In this document: one piece after another, positions 59,071 to 64,000 of the stretch
Layout: each line of letters starts with the position of its first letter
Position numbering within the stretch: the stretch's first letter is position 1
DNA from: Vitellaria paradoxa
Taxonomy: Eukaryota > Streptophyta > Magnoliopsida > Ericales > Sapotaceae
Length of the DNA stretch: 64,000 nucleotides
Assembly: GCA_019916065.1 (NCBI GenBank)
Contig: CM034233.1
Location: forward strand, 5,896,516-5,960,515
Reading direction: 5' to 3'
Translations under genes and position numbers: made by a program
Notes under the pieces: model-generated
Told to the model about the DNA's origin: nothing
The model's input: only the letters and a program-made list of their open reading frames with translations
Database searches by the model: none

Positions 59071-59477
59071 TGTTGATTATTTAATTCATATCGAATCATC
59101 AAGAAAATAAATTAATGCGGAAGCGTACTTGAATCCATTGATGTAATTTTGTGGTTCTTGATCTTCCAAGCCAATATGTAGGTTTCTTTTCTTAATTCTC
59201 TCTGACGATGGGATCTCAGTTTGATTAGAAAACTCTTACGTATGACCTGGGGACTATAACCTATTTATAATAACTGTAGAAACCCTACTTCTATTCGGCC
59301 CATCATAAAATAAAATACAGGCTTAGGTATCTACACATTAAAGGCCCATACAAAATTAAGATGTTATAAAACCCAAAACCTTAAAACCTTATAGACCACT
59401 TTAAATGGGATTAATCTTTATGATAGCCTATAACACAAAAATAACATATTTGACCCACAATTGATTATTTTCGAACA
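59071..59477 (-). repeat. 3' LTR of the copia retrotransposon
   Basis: On the minus strand it begins TGTTCGAAAATAATC directly after a polypurine-like AAGTAGGAGAT and ends AATCAACA, so the ends are TGTT...AACA, as for copia LTRs (407 bp). The promoter-like TATAAATA lies at 59269-59262. The matching 5' LTR is outside the window, so the boundaries and the 5-bp target duplication cannot be confirmed here. Confidence 0.65.
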
Positions 59478-59873
59478 ATCTCCTACTTGGGCCAGATATG
59501 TTAAGTTGTGTATTATAAAATTAACCTTATGAGCTCAAAATTTGCTATCATTATCAAATATCTCTATGCAATCTGGTCCATCAATTATATCAATATAGGA
59601 TTAAAGCGGCTTTCGTTATATGTATCATAACTAAACCCATCAATAGTCACATATATCAATACAATCAATGACATAGATCAAGTATGGATGTGTAGCATGG
59701 AAATTATATGTAATGTGATCTAAACATGCCTATTTCCAACTGGTCCTACTTTATTCGTTAGTGAGATCACAACAAATACATTCAGAGTGCAAATAAACCA
59801 AATATCTTATTCTGCAGAAAATAAATCCATAAAATGTGTCTATAACTGAAAAGTATCCAAATACAAACTCCCA

Positions 59874-61228
59874 CTAAACTAACATATCATCAAATGATAC
59901 AACACCCATATGAGCTACATGCTCATGAAAGACCTTGGGTGGTAAGCCTTTAGTGAGCGGATCCGCAATCATGGAGTTTGTGCCAATATGCTCTATAGAC
60001 ACCTGACCACTCTGAATTCTCTCTTTAACAACTAGGAACTTAATGTCTATGTGTTTAGACTTCGAAGAGCTCCTATTGTTATTAGAATATAGCACAGCTG
60101 ACTTATTGTCACAGAATAACTTTAATAGTCTTTCAACACTATCCAAAATTCGCAGCCCAGTGACAAAATTCCGCAGCCATATTCCATGATTAGATGCCTC
60201 ATAACAATCCATGAACTCTACTGCCATAGTGGAAGAAGCTATGAGTGTCTGCTTGGCACTCCCTAGGATATAGCTCCTCCAGCCAGCAAGTAGATGCAAC
60301 CTGATGTGGATCTTCGACTATCTTGGCATCCAGCAAAATCGGAATCAGAAAACCCAATGATCTCCCACTGATCCGATTTATTATAAGTGAGCATGTAATC
60401 CTTTGTTCTCTGTAAGTACCTCAAAACTCGTTTGGCTGCTTTCCAATGCTCCATCCCAGGATTGCTTAAATATCTGCCTAACATTCCAACAATGAATGTT
60501 ATGTCTGGACGTGTACAAACTTGAGCATACATTAGACTTCCAACAACTGAAGCGTAAGGAATCTTATTCATCTCCTTAACTTCAAGGTCATTTTTAGGGC
60601 ATTGATTGAGACTAAATTTGTCTCCCTTAGCGACAGGGGTGTCACCTGGTTTACAATCTTGCATGCCAAACCTTTTAAGTACCTTATCGATATAGGCCTT
60701 TTGTGATAATCCAAGAATACCCCGAGAGCGATCTCGATGTATCTGAATCCCTAATACAAAAGATGCATCACCAAGATTTTTCATCTCAAAATTCTTTGAT
60801 AGAAATCTCTTTGTTTCATGCAACATGCCTATATCATTTGTGGCAAGCAATATGTCATCAACATATAAAACCAGTAAAATATACTTACTCCCACTGAACT
60901 TGTGATACACACAATCATCCACAGCATTTACCTCAAAGCCGAACGAGATAATTACTTGGTGAAATTTGTAGTACCACTGACGGGAAGCTTGTTTGAGTCC
61001 ATAGATGGATTTCTTTAATTTGTAAACCATATTCTTTAAGTCTCCCGACACAAAATTTTCTGGTTGCACCATATAGATCGTTTCATTAATGTCACCATTA
61101 AGAAACGCCGTCTTAACATCCATCTGATGTAACTCAAGATCAAAATGTGCAACAAGCGCCATAATGGTTCTGAAAGAGTCTTTCGTAGAAACCGGAAAGA
61201 AAGTCTCGTTGAAGTCGATGCCCTCCTT
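59874..61228 (-). pseudogene. copia reverse transcriptase and RNase H
   Basis: The RT continues in the same frame after the TAG with DVKTAFLNGD, KSIYGLKQASRQWY and the catalytic YVDDILLA, then TRPDITF and AKRVLRYL. The frame breaks near 60275, and RNase H follows in another frame (SSTMAVEFM, HIDIKFL, ADPLTKGL) to the stop at 59874. Active-site motifs are still readable. Confidence 0.92.
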
Positions 61229-62374
61229 CTAGGTAAAGCCTTTTGCTACAAGACGAGCCTTATATCTTTCCACATTACCATTCGAATCCCTTTTGGTTTT
61301 AAATATCCATTTACAACCAATGGGTTTCGCACCTTCTGGTAATGGGACAAGATCCCAAACTTTATTGTCTTGCATAGACTTATACTCCTCATTCATGGCA
61401 TCAATCCACTGTTGAGAGTTAGAACCCTGCATGGCCTGATGAAAGTTGATTGGATCATCTTCCACCATTCCAATATCTTCTTCACGTTCTTGGAGAAATA
61501 CTACATAATCATCTGGAATAACACTTCCCCTTTCTCTCGTGGATCTCCTTCGTTCTTGAAGTTGTTGATTTTGTTCTTCTGGAATAATTACCTCATTCTG
61601 GATGGGGGGTTGTTCAACATTGTCTTGTTGAGGTTCCTGATTTCCTTCTTGATCAATGACAGGTATAAAAGCCTGCACATTATCATAAAGGATAGTAGGA
61701 ATCGAAACCAATTCCTCCTCAAAGGCAATGTCTCTAACCTTATTTCTCCCCCCAAAATCAACATTCTCAAAAAATGTTGCAGTTCCCGTTTCAAAAATTG
61801 ACCTAAGTATGGGATCATAAAATTTGTAGCCCCTTGATCGCTCAGAGTAACCAATAAAGTAACTGCTCACTGTTTTGGAGTCCAATTTATTTTCATGTGG
61901 CCTATAAGGCCTTGCCTCAGTTGGGCATCCCCAAATGTGAAAATGTTTCAAACTAGGCCTTTTACCTGTCCAAAGCTCATAAGGTGTTTTGGCAGCTGCT
62001 TTAGTGGGTACTCTATTAAGAATGTAAGCTGCAGTCTTAAGTGCTTCTCCCTAAAGTGATTCTGGTAAGGTAGAATGACTAATCATACTCCTTACCATAT
62101 CTTTTAGAGTTCTGTTTCGTCTCTCAGCTACACCATTCATGCTAGGGGATCCTGGCATGGTGTACTGTGGGACGATTCCACACTCCTCTAGGAATTTAGC
62201 AAATGATCCTGGACGTTGTTCTCCTAAACCGTCATATCTACCGTAGTACTCACCACCACGATCAGATTTGACGCTCTTAATCCTTTTATTGAGTTGATTC
62301 TCAACTTCAGCTTTTAAAAGCCTTGAACACGTCCAGTGACTGAGACTTCTCATAAATGAGATATAGGTACCCAT
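61229..62374 (-). pseudogene. copia integrase C-part and linker to RT
   Basis: After the frame break the integrase continues with KSDRGGEYYG and NGVAERRNRTLKDMVRS (catalytic DDE third residue region). A TAG at 62051 falls in the usual LWGEA motif. The same frame goes on to the SLKHFHIWGCP motif and the acidic linker, then the first RT residues (WIFKTKRDSNG, RYKARLVAKGF), ending at a TAG at 61229. Confidence 0.9.
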
Positions 62375-63302
62375 AGCGTGAGTAATCGTCTATGAATGAT
62401 ATAAAATATTGTTGACCATTCCAAGAAGCCGTAGGGAATGGACCATAAATATCCGTATGTATCAATTCTAAGACGTTTGAAGTTCTATTGGCACCTAATC
62501 TCTTAGTTTTGGTCTGTTTTCCCTTAATACAATTAATGCAGACATCAAAGTCTGAAAAATCAAGGGAATCCAAAATACCATCAGACACAAGTCTTCCAAT
62601 TCTATCTTTTGAGATATGACCTAACCACTTGTGCCATAATGATGCTGAATTTTCTTTATTTAATTTGCGTTTAGTACCACGTGATTGCACATGCAAGGTT
62701 TTATTATATGATGCAATAGTATCAAGCAAGTATAAGTTACCATATGCAGATAATGAACCAGTACCAATAACATTTGAATTCAACGAAAGACTAAATTGAT
62801 TGTTTCCAAATGAACAATAATATCCAGATTTGTCCAATAAAGAAACAGAAACTAAATTCTGCCTAAAAGACGGTACAATAAATGTGTCTTTCAAATCCAA
62901 ATAATAACCAGTTCCTAATAATAACCTAAAAGTGCATATTGCATCAACTTCCACCGATTTGCCATCTCCCACAAAGATGTATCTTTCACCATCATTTGGT
63001 TTTCGGCAGCTCAGGCAACCCTGCATAGAAACACTTATGTGAGTAGTAGCACCAGAATCTAACCACCAAGTGTTTCTAGGTACTGAAGCTAAATTAACCT
63101 CAGAACAGACCAAGGTAAGAATTGTACCTTTCTTTGCACGCCAAACGTGATATTTGGCACAATCCTTCTTTACATGTCCAGTTTTGTTACAAAAGAAACA
63201 ACTGTCAATTTTCTGCTGCTGTTTCTTTTGTGTTGGACCCTTAGTAGCAGCTTCTTGTTCTTTCTTCCTTTTCTTGCCCTTGTCTTTAGAGGTGCTTGCC
63301 AA
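62307..63302 (-). pseudogene. copia zinc knuckle, protease and integrase N-part
   Basis: In order from the left of the protein: a lysine-rich linker, the zinc knuckle CFFCNKTGHVKKDC (CX2CX4HX4C), the aspartic protease motif WWLDSGATTHIS, the GAG-pre-integrase H-H-C-C segment (WHKWLGHIS, CINCIKGKQ) and the start of the integrase core (HTDIYGPF, FIDDYSRYGYLY). The frame is lost near 62310. Confidence 0.9.
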
Positions 63303-63323
63303 GTGAGCACTTTCAGTTCTGTC

Positions 63324-63926
63324 TTACTTCAACCTTTCTTCCTCTTGCACACAATATGAAATGAGCTCATTTAGAGACCATTTCTCTTTTTGGCAGTTGT
63401 AACTAACCTTAAAGTGACTGAACTGTGCAGGAAGCGAGATCAATACCAAATGCACGAGCAAGTCATCAGATAGCTCAAGCTTTAATCTCTTAAGTTTAGA
63501 AGCAATATTGGACATCTCCATGATGTACTCCCTTATGTTTCCTTTGCCTTTATACTTCATTGAAATCAAGCTTTGCAAAAGCATGCTTGTTTCAACCTTA
63601 TCGTTTTTAACAAAACGCTTTTCAATCTCGGCAAGGAACTCCTTGGCATTAGTTATCCCCTCGGATACTGCGCCCCTGAAGGCTTCTGGAATGCCGCGCT
63701 TGATGATCATGAGACTCATGCGATTTGAGCGATCGCACTTCTCAAAGTTCCTCTTTTCATCAAGTGAACTTTCAGCCGTAAGAGAAGCGGGTTGCTCAAC
63801 CCTGAGCGTAAGGTCAAGATCCATGCAGCCAAGAACAATTAATATGTTCTCTTTCCAATCCTTGAAATTTGTTCCATTTAGCATAGGAATCGAATTTATA
63901 TTGGCAGATATAGTAGTAGCAGACAT
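63324..63926 (-). pseudogene. copia gag (capsid) region
   Basis: The start at 63926 (MSATTISANINSIPMLNGTN) is preferred over an upstream ATG at 63980 because the family begins with the NxxPMLNGTNFxxWKE block. The UBN2/retrotran_gag region runs to ERLK, where a TAA interrupts; the same frame continues with sequence of the family. Gag forms the virus-like particle in the cytoplasm (known). Confidence 0.85.
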
Positions 63927-64000
63927 ATTAGCTGTATAGAGAACAAAATAACCAAAAATTATGCTCACATTAATAAACAAAAATAATAATCAATAAATTC

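Larger units (their letters stand above)
59478..64000 (-). mobile_element. Ty1/copia LTR retrotransposon, degenerate, cut by window edge
   Basis: Minus-strand order: Gag, zinc knuckle, protease, integrase, reverse transcriptase, RNase H, which is the copia order (integrase before RT). The start codon of Gag is near 63926. It carries three in-frame stops (63324, 62051, 61229) and two frame breaks (about 62310 and 60275), so it cannot make the polyprotein. The 5' leader, primer-binding site and 5' LTR lie beyond 64000. 59478-59873 is the non-coding 3' region before the LTR. Confidence 0.93.

Noticed and set aside
61370..61801. 143-aa plus-strand frame in the copia region
   Set aside because: Opposite strand of integrase/RT coding sequence; no independent signature.
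1..64000. CRISPR arrays, operons or bacterial-type defence systems
   Set aside because: Everything recognisable is plant nuclear; the regular repeats are minisatellites or transposon parts without spacers or cas-like genes.

Overview
The window looks like nuclear DNA of a flowering plant, most likely a eudicot (inference). It is very AT-rich, with long (TA)n and (GA)n microsatellites and dense small DNA transposons. Genes have GT-AG introns. Lineage-specific clues are a plant-type U4 snRNA promoter, an exact miR394 site, a PRONE-domain RopGEF, an ARID+HMG-box protein and MscS-like channel sequence. Most of the 64 kb is intergenic repeat DNA. Short open frames there are not genes.

Layout. 1-10.3 kb: degenerate LINE 3' ends (about 140-760 and 5640-6440), local tandem duplications, a gene-start-like patch near 3.8 kb, MITEs and a very AT-rich block. 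10.35-16.9 kb: a complete five-exon RopGEF1-like gene (+), 550 aa, with two MITEs in intron 1 and a hAT-like element in intron 4. 17-26.7 kb: a 2.1 kb element with long inverted arms, a perfect 43-bp tandem duplication, a GC-richer island, foldbacks and a mini-CACTA-like element. 26.74-26.86 kb: a MIR394 hairpin on the minus strand with a CT-rich upstream region. 27.5-44.7 kb: gene-free and full of MITEs, including an 884-bp inverted-repeat element holding a four-unit minisatellite and a five-unit tandem array of about 137 bp. 44.99-47.94 kb: a five-exon ARID+HMG-box gene (+), 291 aa. 48.15-48.40 kb: a U4 snRNA gene (+) with USE, TATA box and 3' box. 49.96-51.63 kb: a four-exon gene (-) for the U11/U12 snRNP 25 kDa protein, 180 aa, with a probable leader near 52.6 kb. 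55.0-55.9 kb: broken fragments of a mitochondrial calcium uniporter (MCU)-like gene and of an LRR gene. 58.54-58.83 kb: the terminal exon of an MSL mechanosensitive channel (-). 59.07 kb to the right edge: a decayed Ty1/copia retrotransposon (-) with its 3' LTR inside the window.

The genes form no operon-like pathway. Two of them, the U4 RNA and the U11/U12-25K protein, belong to the spliceosome and lie about 1.6 kb apart; this may be chance. The RopGEF acts in ROP GTPase polarity signalling, the ARID-HMG protein in chromatin, and miR394 represses an F-box gene in meristem and leaf patterning (known biology of these families). Exon joins were derived by hand from splice signals, reading frame and family resemblance; no alignment or transcript data were available. 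I saw no convincing new molecular system. The best non-obvious items are the two RNA genes, the MSL exon next to the copia insertion, and several unclassified repeats.
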